From DSWT01 sp035373625 (lineage in GTDB: Bacteria > Chloroflexota > Anaerolineae > B4-G1 > SLSP01), in NCBI GenBank assembly GCA_035373625.1, contig DAOSNS010000008.1:62001-126000 (forward strand): 64,000 nucleotides of DNA, given 5' to 3'. Positions 18,809 to 27,511 of the stretch are shown here, piece after piece. Position numbers and translations under genes: made by a program. Below the pieces are notes generated by a model. That model was not told where the DNA came from and ran no database searches. It was given only the letters and a program-made list of their open reading frames with translations. The first letter of the stretch is position 1. Each line of letters opens with the position of its first letter.

Positions 18809-19731
18809 TTGCTTTGACTATTGCAATTGTGGGACACCAAAGACGTCAAATGCTGATGGAGTGTTTGACGTCAGTTTTCAAATATACACGTGACCTCACC
18901 TATGAGGTGTGTGTTGTGGACAATGCTTCAACTGACGGCACTGCAGATATGGTACGAGATTATTTCCCGCAGGTACGACTTTTTGTTAATTCAGTACCTC
19001 GGACTTTTTCTGAGAATCACAATTTTCTACTTCACCAGGCTCAAGGAAGATATGTCCTATTGTTGAATGATGATACCTATTTAACTGAAAATACTTTCAA
19101 GGCCATGGTAGACTTCTTGGACAAGAATCCTAAAGTAGGTGCAGTGGGCTGTCGACAATATGATGGACAAGGTCGTTTCCGGCCATCGGCAGGGAATTTC
19201 CCTTCCGTATGGAACACCCTATTATGGGCTTTAGGGTTAGACCATCTGGCATGGGTTCGAACTCATTGGCGCACTCGAATTATTACCTGGGCGCCGTTCT
19301 ATGATGAGACACGCAAGGTGGACTGGCTCTCTGGAGCATGTTTGTTAGTTAGACGTGCTGTTGTCATAGAGCTTGGTGGTCTTGATGAGACATGGGGAAT
19401 GAACAATGAAGATATAGATTTATGTTATCGCCTATGGCAAGCGGGGTATGCAGTTTATCATATTGCGCATGCCGCGATTGTTCATTATGGGCAGGGAGGC
19501 GAAACTATCAGTCGCCAGCGTGCTAAGGTGACGGCCAACTCCAGTCTTTTGGCCTACTTTCGGAAGCATCATCCCGCTTCAGCTTTGTGGGTACGCGAGA
19601 TATTGTTGTTAGGCGCGGGTCTGCGTGTTGCTATTTGTTGGTTATTGAGTCGGGTCACCGCGAAACCGCAGCTGGCTCAGGAACACCTTGACACATATAG
19701 AGCAACCTGGCAAGTGTTACGCAAAATGTGA
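18805..19731 (+). CDS. Glycosyltransferase family 2 (first)
   Basis: The start is ATG at 18805, overlapping the previous TGA, with GTGGAG upstream; the product has 308 residues. GT-A signatures are VVDNASTDGTADMV, LLNDDTYL (DxD-type), and a C-terminal NNEDIDLCYRLWQAGY. This is the rhamnosyl/galactofuranosyl-like subgroup common in O-antigen loci. Two hydrophobic helices near the end suggest membrane contact. The following gene encodes a close relative. Confidence 0.88.
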   Translation: MIALTIAIVGHQRRQMLMECLTSVFKYTRDLTYEVCVVDNASTDGTADMVRDYFPQVRLFVNSVPRTFSENHNFLLHQAQGRYVLLLNDDTYLTENTFKAMVDFLDKNPKVGAVGCRQYDGQGRFRPSAGNFPSVWNTLLWALGLDHLAWVRTHWRTRIITWAPFYDETRKVDWLSGACLLVRRAVVIELGGLDETWGMNNEDIDLCYRLWQAGYAVYHIAHAAIVHYGQGGETISRQRAKVTANSSLLAYFRKHHPASALWVREILLLGAGLRVAICWLLSRVTAKPQLAQEHLDTYRATWQVLRKM

Positions 19732-19744
19732 GGGTTTGGGTAGC

Positions 19745-20527
19745 TTGGGACAATTTGACCTTTCCGTTTGTATTGTCTCTCATGAGAGTCGCTCTGATTT
19801 ACCTGCTTGTTTAGAGTCTGTATATGATCAGGTGGGGAAACTTGCTGTAGAAGTAATTCTTGTGGATAACGCTTCTACAGATGGTAGTGCGGCTTTCGTT
19901 GCGGCAGCATTTCCCCAGGTTAGACTTGTTGTTAATAGTAATCGCAGAGGTTTTGCGGCCAATCTCAATCATGCGTTACGTCTTAGTCAAGGACATTATA
20001 TACTCTCTCTGAACCCGGATACAGTGCTTTTGCAGGGTGCATTGGAAACCTTGGTGACATTTATGGATGTTACACCTGATGCAGCTGTGGCTGGTTGTAA
20101 GGCATTTTACCCGGATGGCCGTTTACAGTATACCTGCCGTGAATTCCCCAGTGTGGCGACAATCCTTTGGCGTTGGTTGCATCTAGATCAAGTCTACCTC
20201 CCCCATTTTTATCGGCGATTTCTGTTGCAAGACTGGCCTCATGACGAAGTACGTCAGGTTGACTGGGTATTGGGAGCTTGCATGATTCTGCGGCGCGAGC
20301 CTATTTTCGAGATTGGATTGTTTGATGAAGCCTTTTATATGTATTATGAAGATATAGATGTTTGTTACCGTTTTAAACAGCACGGATTTGCCGTTTATTT
20401 TGTTCCAGATGCCCAGATTATCCACAAATATCATCGAAGCAGCGCACGGGGGTTCAATCGCCTCACGATTGAGCACATTAAGAGTATCGTGCGATATTTT
20501 CGCAAGCATGGTATCCGCATCATTTAG
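19745..20527 (+). CDS. Glycosyltransferase family 2 (second)
   Basis: The most likely start is TTG at 19745 about ten bases after GAGGG, giving about 260 residues; in-frame TTG codons at 19736 and 19688 are alternatives. The motifs parallel the previous gene: LVDNASTDGSAAFV, LSLNPDTVL and YYEDIDVCYRFKQHGF, so the pair probably arose by duplication. It lacks the C-terminal hydrophobic helices of its neighbour. Confidence 0.85.
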   Translation: MGQFDLSVCIVSHESRSDLPACLESVYDQVGKLAVEVILVDNASTDGSAAFVAAAFPQVRLVVNSNRRGFAANLNHALRLSQGHYILSLNPDTVLLQGALETLVTFMDVTPDAAVAGCKAFYPDGRLQYTCREFPSVATILWRWLHLDQVYLPHFYRRFLLQDWPHDEVRQVDWVLGACMILRREPIFEIGLFDEAFYMYYEDIDVCYRFKQHGFAVYFVPDAQIIHKYHRSSARGFNRLTIEHIKSIVRYFRKHGIRII

Positions 20528-20549
20528 ATTAAAAAATGAGATTAAAGCG

Positions 20550-21977
20550 ATGACTAAAGATTATAGCTCCAATGTCATAGTGCTTCTTTATTTGGGTGAT
20601 ATGCTACTAACGCAGATTGCAATGCAATTAGCACGTTTGGTACGTTTCTTGTTTCCTCTGTTGGGGGCCCCACTACTTACCCGCCCACCTATTTTACGAG
20701 TAGAGATATACATTTTCATAGCTATTATCTGGACTTTTACGTTTTTATTATTACACTTATACGATGCCTATAGATTATCCAGCCCAAAGGATATCATTTA
20801 TCGCATAGGTATGGGGGTTCTGATAGCTGCTCTTTTCTTTGCTGGCTCTCTGTATATGACATTTTTGTACGAGATCTACATCCCCCGACTTTTGTTTGTA
20901 TACTTTCTACTTTTTGATTGGCTTCTTTTAAGTGTGTTCCGTTTGGTGATCATATTCTGGTCCAAAAGACTCAATTGCAAAAGTCTTCATCTCACCCGTA
21001 TCTTGATTGTAGGAACTGGGCGTGTGGCGCGGCAATTCAAGGTCGCGGTAGATATGTCATTCTGGCAAAATAATGTGGTGGTGGGATGGGTAAGCATCAA
21101 CCCTGACGAAGTGGGAGGAGACATTGAAGGAGCTCCTGTTGTTGGAACAGTTTTAGATATCTCGCACTTGCTCATAGACCTGAATGTTGACCAGATTGTG
21201 CTTGCTTTGCCAACCTCTGCATACCACCTTCTGGAGAAACTTATTGAGGAGTTGCAAAAATACCCTGTAGACGTGCAATGGGTGCCTGATGTACTAGATT
21301 TGGCTTTCTCACCTCCACGTCCAAAGTATTGGAATGGATTGCTTATGGTTGGTTTTCGTGACCCTGCTCTGGATGTCTCGTCCCGTCTGGTTAAACGGGT
21401 GTTTGATCTGATCATTAGTTCAGTACTCCTCCTTTTACTTTCGCCTCTTTTAATTGGAATTGCCATGTTGGTTAAAATAACTTCAAAGGGGCCGGCGATT
21501 TTTAAACAGACTCGCATCGGTGAGAACGGCCGCCCCTTTACAATGTATAAATTTCGTACGATGTTCACGGGTGCGGAAGAGCAGTTCTACAACATGTTGC
21601 GAGAGACCGAGCCCGGACGCTACGAATACAAGTCACCCAACGACCCGCGAGTCACCCCCCTAGGACGATGGCTACGGCGTTACAGTTTGGACGAGTTGCC
21701 ACAACTTTACAATGTGTTAAGAGGAGAAATGAGCCTGGTTGGCCCGCGCCCTGAACTGCCGTTTTTTGTGGACCGTTATGAGACTTGGCAAAGAAAGCGT
21801 TTTTCGGTTCCCCCTGGAATGACCGGCTGGTGGCAAGTAAATGGGAGAAGCCGATTACCCATGCACCAGTTTGTGGAATATGACTTGTATTACATAAATA
21901 ATTACTCGGTATTGATGGATATTCGTATTCTGCTCAAGACTTTCATCTCCGTTATCACAGCTGAGGGAGCTTACTAG
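20550..21977 (+). CDS. Undecaprenyl-phosphate sugar phosphotransferase (WbaP/EpsE-like)
   Basis: The start is ATG at 20550; the frame is open upstream only inside the GT2 gene. The product has 475 residues: four or five N-terminal helices, a CoA_binding_3-type Rossmann domain (VGTGRVARQFKVA), then the PglC-type catalytic domain from about residue 282. The latter has VFDLIISSVLLLLLSPL (membrane re-entrant), YKFRTMFTGAEE, RRYSLDELPQLYNVL and MSLVGPRPELP. It starts lipid-linked synthesis by moving a sugar-1-phosphate to undecaprenyl phosphate. Its place as the last biosynthetic gene of the locus, and the second homologue at 35713, suggest separate polymers. Confidence 0.9.
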   Translation: MTKDYSSNVIVLLYLGDMLLTQIAMQLARLVRFLFPLLGAPLLTRPPILRVEIYIFIAIIWTFTFLLLHLYDAYRLSSPKDIIYRIGMGVLIAALFFAGSLYMTFLYEIYIPRLLFVYFLLFDWLLLSVFRLVIIFWSKRLNCKSLHLTRILIVGTGRVARQFKVAVDMSFWQNNVVVGWVSINPDEVGGDIEGAPVVGTVLDISHLLIDLNVDQIVLALPTSAYHLLEKLIEELQKYPVDVQWVPDVLDLAFSPPRPKYWNGLLMVGFRDPALDVSSRLVKRVFDLIISSVLLLLLSPLLIGIAMLVKITSKGPAIFKQTRIGENGRPFTMYKFRTMFTGAEEQFYNMLRETEPGRYEYKSPNDPRVTPLGRWLRRYSLDELPQLYNVLRGEMSLVGPRPELPFFVDRYETWQRKRFSVPPGMTGWWQVNGRSRLPMHQFVEYDLYYINNYSVLMDIRILLKTFISVITAEGAY

Positions 21978-22027
21978 CCAATAGTAATCTGGATCTGACA
22001 CTTTAATCGAATTACCCAAAGGAAGTA

Positions 22028-22055
22028 TTGTTTTTGGGGTAGGATTCCCTATAAT
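22028..22055 (+). promoter_or_regulatory. Sigma70-type promoter for the secreted repeat protein
   Basis: TTGTTT (22028-22033), a 16-bp spacer and a perfect TATAAT (22050-22055). It lies in the only sizeable gap of the EPS locus after the sugar transferase and points to the gene at 22120. Confidence 0.65.
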
Positions 22056-22065
22056 TAAGGCTAGA

Positions 22066-22082
22066 CTAAAGTCCCACTTTAG
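22066..22082 (+). promoter_or_regulatory. 5' leader hairpin
   Basis: CTAAAGT (22066-22072), loop CCC, ACTTTAG (22076-22082) form a perfect stem close to the predicted transcript start; outer GGCT/AGCC pairing extends it. It may stabilise the mRNA. A strong AGGAGGT follows before the ATG. Confidence 0.5.
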
Positions 22083-22119
22083 CCAAAAACTATTCTGTTC
22101 AATCTAGAGGAGGTAAAAT

Positions 22120-23619
22120 ATGAAACGCTCATTTCGTGTTGTTGCTTTGCTAGTGCTTGTTGTAAGTTTGATGATGCCGTCGGTTGTCTTGGCGGACCTT
22201 GTACTGCCACCCGGGACTGGCGTGACTAACCTTGTTACGCAGAACATTAGTGAGGGCGATGCCGCCGTTACCATTGCTTACTATGATGTTGATGGAAATG
22301 TTGACTATAACGAACCTTCCACTACCATTAAGCCTTTGGCGGTGAAGGAATTCAAGACTGGGGATATTCCTAGCACATCATTGCCTGATGGTTGGGTCGG
22401 CTCGGCTGTTATGTCCTCTGATGCGGAGGTCGGCGTCATTGTGAGTGTGCGTTGGACAGCGACGGGTCGCGAGGACGGCAGCACCCAGGATGCTTATGTG
22501 GGAGGGATGCAAGGTTTTAATCAATTGTACCTGCCCGACTTGAAGCGTGTTCCACTTACCGGTGATCCCACCAAGGCCAACCAGGTTTCGAAGATCTACG
22601 TGCAGAATACAGAGAGTGCGCAAGCTACTATCTATATGAATTACTACAACCGCCAGGGTGGCTTTGAAGGTGTTAAAGTAGCAACCATTCCTGGATACTC
22701 GCAGAAGAGTTTTGACCTGCGTAAAGATGCTGATATTCCGGCAGGGGTTGCGGATGGATTTGGTACCACAAACGACGGCGCCTGTTACATTACGTCTACC
22801 AACAAAATTTATGCGATTGTTCAAACTACGTGGCAGAACTGGGATGCAGCTTATGAAGGTTTGGGGCAAGCAGACACAACCTTGTATGCACCCTCTGCTT
22901 TCCGAACTAAACGTGCCGATGGTAGTTGGAATATCTATTCCGCAGTTGTTGTCCAGAACACAACTGGCGCTTCAGCTGATATTCACTTCAACTATATCAA
23001 CCGTTCGACTGGCAACACCGATTTGCATCTTGTGCGTACTGTCGGTGCTTATGCTGCGACCGGCTTGAACACCCGTACTGGTGGTGATCTGCCAGCCAGC
23101 ACTTTTGAGGTTTTGGGTGATAACTGGGCTGGCTCAGTCATTGTAACTTCTACAGCTAACATTGTTGGTTCCTCCAACATTTTCTGGGCTGCCTCTACGC
23201 AGAACTATGCGGGTGCATACGTTATGAAATCTCCCTCTCAAGCTGGTGAGAAGATCTTCATTCCTGCTTACTATCGCCGTATTGATTCGAAGGGTTGGTC
23301 CCAGTGGTCTGCGATCAACTTGCTCAATACTGAAAATGTAAGTCGTGTGATTAACATTAGATTCATTGACGGCACGGGTGCTACGGTGCTTGCAGTGGAT
23401 AACTTTACACTAGGTCCCAATGCTGGTATTGGTATTAACTCACGCAACGGCAGTGGCGGTGTAGCAGGGCTTCCTACGGATACGGAGCTCGCAACAGCTC
23501 TGGGGGATAGTTTCATTGGCGGTGCCTACATTGAAGCACCTGCTGGCAGCAAGCTGATTGCAACCGTTAATATCATTTATCGCGACCGTTCTAGTGTCTA
23601 TAACACTTTCTCTAAGTAA
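22120..23619 (+). CDS. Secreted protein with repeated beta-rich domains, unknown function
   Basis: The product has 499 residues with a classic signal peptide (KRSFRVVALLVLVV, cleavage near ADL at about residue 25). The mature part contains about four related units of roughly 110 residues, each starting with a VQNT / LLNTEN-like strand, then an A-x-I-x-x-N/R-Y/F strand, and later a PAG/GLNTRTGG-like turn and a GSxxVxS strand. There is no catalytic motif and no Cys-rich core. It has its own promoter, a leader hairpin, an optimal ribosome site and an excellent terminator, so it is probably made in quantity. A cell-surface or sheath/S-layer-like role linked to the neighbouring polymer is plausible but unproven. 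Confidence 0.75.
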   Translation: MKRSFRVVALLVLVVSLMMPSVVLADLVLPPGTGVTNLVTQNISEGDAAVTIAYYDVDGNVDYNEPSTTIKPLAVKEFKTGDIPSTSLPDGWVGSAVMSSDAEVGVIVSVRWTATGREDGSTQDAYVGGMQGFNQLYLPDLKRVPLTGDPTKANQVSKIYVQNTESAQATIYMNYYNRQGGFEGVKVATIPGYSQKSFDLRKDADIPAGVADGFGTTNDGACYITSTNKIYAIVQTTWQNWDAAYEGLGQADTTLYAPSAFRTKRADGSWNIYSAVVVQNTTGASADIHFNYINRSTGNTDLHLVRTVGAYAATGLNTRTGGDLPASTFEVLGDNWAGSVIVTSTANIVGSSNIFWAASTQNYAGAYVMKSPSQAGEKIFIPAYYRRIDSKGWSQWSAINLLNTENVSRVINIRFIDGTGATVLAVDNFTLGPNAGIGINSRNGSGGVAGLPTDTELATALGDSFIGGAYIEAPAGSKLIATVNIIYRDRSSVYNTFSK

Positions 23620-23639
23620 TCTGAACACTAGACTTTAAC

Positions 23640-23676
23640 AAAGAAACGGTAAGTGTTTAACACTTACCGTTTCTTT
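23640..23676 (+). terminator. Intrinsic terminator after the EPS locus
   Basis: A 16-bp perfect stem (23640-23655 and 23661-23676) with loop TTTAA; the stem core is ACGGTAAGTG / CACTTACCGT, followed by a T-rich tail. Confidence 0.9.
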
Positions 23677-23698
23677 AATTTGTTTGCCTGTTCTCTGG

Positions 23699-23726
23699 GT
23701 AATGTCTCTCGACAGTTGAGATAAAT
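23699..23726 (+). repeat. Left inverted repeat of the IS630-like element
   Basis: It is an imperfect match to the reverse complement of 25029-25057, sharing TGTC, CAnnTGAGATAA and the TA at the edge. Confidence 0.7.
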
Positions 23727-23869
23727 GACGAAAAGGCCATCTGGACGCTACGCAGGGCATCCGAAGCATAGTTCAGGTTGGCTCAAGATGCTCTTGTTCC
23801 CCGCGCTTCAAGAAACGCGGGTCTTGAACGCATGAGCCGATGAGTCTATCGGGCAGTGCCAGGTAGTAA

Positions 23870-24640
23870 CTATCCTGGTATCGGGCACATTAACAACTCT
23901 TTCAGAGACCATTGGTGATCCGTCAGGTCAGAAGCTATAGCGGGTGTGCGCAGTTGCCACTTCTTGGGTGAGCCGCTGCCCCGTGTCGGGACTGGCTCCG
24001 GCAGTTTTCCCCACAAGCTGGCGTGGTATCTGGTGAAGTGGTAATAGGTCAATGCCAGGTGCAGACGATACACCAGGTACTCTCGCTTCTTGGAGAAGCA
24101 TAACGTCTTGCACTGCAACCGGCTGACCAGGTGGCGCAGCATCGGGTTGACCCGCTCGACGAAGGCGATGTTGATCTTCTACCCAAGCGATTCCAAGAGA
24201 GCCTGGATCTTCTCGCGGCTGCCGTAGACGATCTGGGTCGTGACCGCGACGATGCTCCTTGCTTCCGCTCTTTGTGCACCGTGGCGTACTGCAAGCCCTC
24301 TGGTGGGACCTGGCGTGGCTTGAGAAAGCGGCCATGCAGCCCTTTGCGCCGGGATTGAATCCATACGTCAAAGACGCGCAAGACCGCCTGGATGTAGTGC
24401 GGCAAGGAATCGCTGGTCAACGTGCAGACGCTCCCAGGCCTTCAGCATACGCTCCCTCTTGTGCACAGAGGTCCACAACTCGTCCACCTGCACTTGGGTC
24501 ACGTGCAGGTCGTGCATTATGCACTCCGATACCGTTCCGGCCTGCCCGGCCCGTGTTTGTGCCATCGCCGTACCTTGCGCCGCCGCCGTTGGTGAAGCAG
24601 GAAAATGCTTCCCCCCACATATCACGGCCCCACCAGGGCG
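23870..24640 (-). pseudogene. IS1-like transposase remnant, frameshifted
   Basis: On the minus strand, pieces in different frames read VTQVQVDELWTSVHKRE (from about 24520), then VTTQIVYGSREKIQALLE (about 24240-24185), then INIAFVERVNPMLRHLVSRL, KTLCFSKKREYLVYRLHLAL and YHFTRYHASL (down to about 24020). These match the order of the catalytic domain of IS1-like transposases (QVDELWSFV, then FVER-N-LR, then FSK, then YYNF-RPH). At least two frameshifts make it inactive. It sits where the IS630 N-terminal half should be, so it is likely an insertion into that element. Confidence 0.65.
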
Positions 24641-24650
24641 GAACCGGCAA

Positions 24651-25016
24651 ATGGTCTCTCTGAAGTTGTATCCCAACGCGTCGAAGATTACCTTGCTGCA
24701 AGACAATCTTAGCGCGCATAAGAAAGCTGCTTTGCATGAATGTTTTACACCAGAACGTGCGCGGGCGATTGTAGCCAAACTCGAGTTTGTGTTTACCCCA
24801 AAGCACGGTTCGTGGCTGAACGTGGCTGAGATTGAATTGAGCGTGCTTACCCGCCAAGGGTTGCCAACGCGCGTGGCCTCACAGATTGAACTGCAACAGT
24901 GTGTCACCGCGTGGTATGAACAGCGGAATGCGCAATCCACTACGGTGAACTGGCAATTTACCACTCAGGATGTACGCATCAAGCTCAAGCAACTCTACCC
25001 GTCATTCAATTCTTGA
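24651..25016 (+). pseudogene. IS630-family transposase, C-terminal fragment
   Basis: About 121 codons remain, with ITLLQDNLSAHKKAAL, FVFTPKHGSWLNVAEIELSV and the ending typical of DDE_3 transposases. The second Asp and the Glu of the catalytic triad are present. The first Asp and the helix-turn-helix part are missing, so it cannot act alone. Confidence 0.8.
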
Positions 25017-25028
25017 AAGAACACTAGA

Positions 25029-25057
25029 AATTATCTCAGTTGTGAAGGGACACTACC
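25029..25057 (-). repeat. Right inverted repeat of the IS630-like element
   Basis: Read on the minus strand it begins TAGTGTCCCTTCACAACTGA. It follows the transposase stop by 12 bp. Confidence 0.7.
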
Positions 25058-25142
25058 GAGAAGTAAGGTAGTGATATTTTGATGGCGCATAAGGATCGAA
25101 GATAAAGTTCTATCGAGTTGTGCTGTGATGTAGTAGAGTGTT

Positions 25143-27365
25143 ATGTCGCAAAGTCTTGACATTTCTATTGAAAATATCCTTGCGAGGCTCCCCAGTGGGC
25201 CTCTGACAATTGAGTCCTACGATCTCATCCGCCGTGCCTACGATTTCGCCTGCACTGCTCACAACGGCCAAACCCGTAAATCCGGCGAGCCTTACATCCA
25301 GCATCCTCTCAACGTGGCCTATCTGCTGGCCGAAATGCGCTTCGATCCGGCGGTGATTGCCGCCGGATTGTTGCATGATGTCCTGGAAGACTGCCATATC
25401 CCCCGCGAAGAGCTGGAGGCGCAGTTTGGCAAGGAGGTCTTGGTGCTGGTGGAGGGGGTGACCAAGCTCGACCGGGTTGAGGACCTGGTCAAGGAAGACA
25501 GTCAACGTACCCGCGACCTGCAAGAGCTGGAGAGTCTGCGCAAGCTGCTCCTGGCGATGGTGCAGGATGATGTGCGCGTCATCTTTATCAAGCTGGCCGA
25601 CCGCCTGCATAATATGCGGACGCTGGATCCCCTGCCCCCGGAGAATCAGCAGCGCATGGCGCGCGAGACGTTGGAGATCTTTGCGCCAGTCGCCAATCGC
25701 CTGGGCATCTGGGTCTGGAAAGCGGAACTGGAAGACCTGGCTTTTCGGTATCTGAACCCCCCTATGTTCGAGGAATTGACCCGCTTTCTAAACACGCACC
25801 GTGAGGAGCGGGAGGCGCGGGTTGCCGAGCATATTCAAGTTTTACGGGCGGCCCTCGAACGTGAGGAGATCCCGGCGCAGATCAAAGGACGCTCCAAGCA
25901 TATCTACAGCATCTACCATAAGATGCGGCGGAAGAATCTGCCTTTTGCGCGTATCTACGATGCCGAGGGGCTGCGTGTGCTGGTGGACACCGAGAATCAG
26001 TGCTATCAAGTGCTCGGCATTGTGCATCATCTGTGGACACCCATCCCCGGCGAGTTCGATGACTATATTGCTAACCCCAAGCCCAACGGCTATCAGAGTT
26101 TGCACACCGCCGTCATCGGACAAAATGGTACCCCGCTGGAAGTGCAAATCCGCACCTATGATATGGACGAAATCGCGGAATTCGGCGTCGCCGCGCATTG
26201 GCGTTACAAAGAGCAGAGCGTGCGTTTGAGCGATCAGGCCATGCAGCAGATTACGACCGTGCGCCAGAGCTTTCGGGAGTACACGCAGGAAACCAGCGAT
26301 GCGCGTGATCTTGTGACCTCGGTGCGTTCGGATGTGTTTCGAGATCGGGTGTACGTTTTCACGCCGCGCGGGAAGGTCATTGATTTGCCTGTCGGCGCGA
26401 CGCCGCTTGACTTTGCCTACGCGGTGCATACCGAGATCGGCCATACCTGCCGGGGGGCTAAGGTAGATGGACGGTGGGTGCCATTACATTACCAGCTTAA
26501 AACCGGGGAGCAGGTTGAAATCATCCGCGGGCGTAAGGGCGGCCCAAGCCGCGATTGGCTTAACGAAGAACTCGGTTATGTCAAGACACCCCATGCCCGA
26601 CAGAAGATCAAGCAATGGTTCAGACGGCAGGATAAGGAGCAGAATATCGCCCAGGGACGTCTGGTGATTGATAAACTTTTGAAACGCCTGGGCTTACCGC
26701 TCTTTGTCGAAGAAGTGGCCGATCTCTTCCGTAAGCGTTATGCTACCCTTGAGGATTTTCTGGTCGCGGTGGGGGTAGGCGACATCACCAGTGATGCCAT
26801 CGCCAGACGCCTGGAAAGTTACGTCGAGCAGTTTGCCGAGAAGGAAGAAGAAAAAGAAGGCATTGCGGAAGAGGACCTTTATACCGGTCCAACGGCGCCG
26901 CCGACAGAAGTCGTAACCGATGGGATCAATGTCCGGGGCACCGGCGGACTGCTGATGCATCTGGGCCGCTGTTGTAATCCCCTGCCCGGTGAGGAAATTG
27001 TGGGCTACATCACCCGTGGCCATGGCGTCACGATTCACCGGCAGGACTGCCCCAATATCTTGCGGATGGGGCCGGAGGACCTTGAACGCCTTATCGAAGT
27101 GGAATGGGGAAAAGAGAAGCGTACCTTCCCGATCCAAATCGTGATTACGGCGTATGATCGCGCCGGACTGTTGCACGACATCACCGAAGTCATAGCCAAT
27201 AATGACATCAACATGGCTTCGGTAAGTACCGGCAAACGTAGCCGTTATAATATCTTGCCGGTGTATATGACCCTGGAGGTCCCTGATCTGGCGACGCTTA
27301 CCCGTGTGCTGGCAAAGATCGGACAGATCCGCAATGTGATCGAGGCCAAGCGTCTGGTCGCATAG
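25143..27365 (+). CDS. rel: Bifunctional (p)ppGpp synthetase/hydrolase RelA/SpoT
   Basis: The product has 740 residues with full Rel architecture. The HD hydrolase domain keeps R45, H54 (YIQHPLN), H78-D79 (LLHDVLED) and D153 (ADRLHNMRT). The synthetase domain (about 230-350) has IKGRSKHIYSIYHKM, YDAEGLRVLVD and PNGYQSLHTAV. TGS is at about 395-460 (VYVFTPRGKVIDLPVGATPL). A Cys-containing ZFD/RIS region has GRCCNPLPGEEIVGY and HRQDCPN, and ACT closes the protein (AYDRAGLLHDITEVIA). Both active sites look intact. It controls the stringent response in the cytoplasm. It begins 90 bp after the IS630 element and ends at a bidirectional terminator. Confidence 0.96.
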   Translation: MSQSLDISIENILARLPSGPLTIESYDLIRRAYDFACTAHNGQTRKSGEPYIQHPLNVAYLLAEMRFDPAVIAAGLLHDVLEDCHIPREELEAQFGKEVLVLVEGVTKLDRVEDLVKEDSQRTRDLQELESLRKLLLAMVQDDVRVIFIKLADRLHNMRTLDPLPPENQQRMARETLEIFAPVANRLGIWVWKAELEDLAFRYLNPPMFEELTRFLNTHREEREARVAEHIQVLRAALEREEIPAQIKGRSKHIYSIYHKMRRKNLPFARIYDAEGLRVLVDTENQCYQVLGIVHHLWTPIPGEFDDYIANPKPNGYQSLHTAVIGQNGTPLEVQIRTYDMDEIAEFGVAAHWRYKEQSVRLSDQAMQQITTVRQSFREYTQETSDARDLVTSVRSDVFRDRVYVFTPRGKVIDLPVGATPLDFAYAVHTEIGHTCRGAKVDGRWVPLHYQLKTGEQVEIIRGRKGGPSRDWLNEELGYVKTPHARQKIKQWFRRQDKEQNIAQGRLVIDKLLKRLGLPLFVEEVADLFRKRYATLEDFLVAVGVGDITSDAIARRLESYVEQFAEKEEEKEGIAEEDLYTGPTAPPTEVVTDGINVRGTGGLLMHLGRCCNPLPGEEIVGYITRGHGVTIHRQDCPNILRMGPEDLERLIEVEWGKEKRTFPIQIVITAYDRAGLLHDITEVIANNDINMASVSTGKRSRYNILPVYMTLEVPDLATLTRVLAKIGQIRNVIEAKRLVA

Positions 27366-27460
27366 CTCTGCTGTCGCTATCGGTCGGATACCACAGAGGA
27401 CACAGAGAAAATCAGAAATTCTCTCTGGCCACTGAGGTTAATTGGATGGTACGTCTACAG

Positions 27461-27488
27461 AAAAGCCCCTCGTTCAAGAGGGGCTTTT
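27461..27488. terminator. Bidirectional intrinsic terminator
   Basis: AAAAGCCCCTC, loop GTTCAA, GAGGGGCTTTT plus a T-run, between convergent rel and the isomerase gene. The U-tract works on both strands. Confidence 0.9.
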
Positions 27489-27511
27489 TGGCGAGACACA
27501 CTCAAAACCGG

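Larger units (their letters stand above)
23702..25053 (+). mobile_element. IS630-like element with nested transposase remnant
   Basis: Inverted repeats of about 30 bp lie at 23699-23726 and 25029-25057; both read, outside to inside, like G/ATGTCCCTT..ACA..TGAGATAA. Each is bordered by a TA dinucleotide (23700-23701 and 25054-25055), as expected of IS630 insertion. On + only the C-terminal part of a DDE_3 transposase remains (24651-25016). The left half is occupied by a broken minus-strand transposase of another family. The element marks the change from AT-richer EPS genes to the GC-richer chromosome. Confidence 0.75.
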
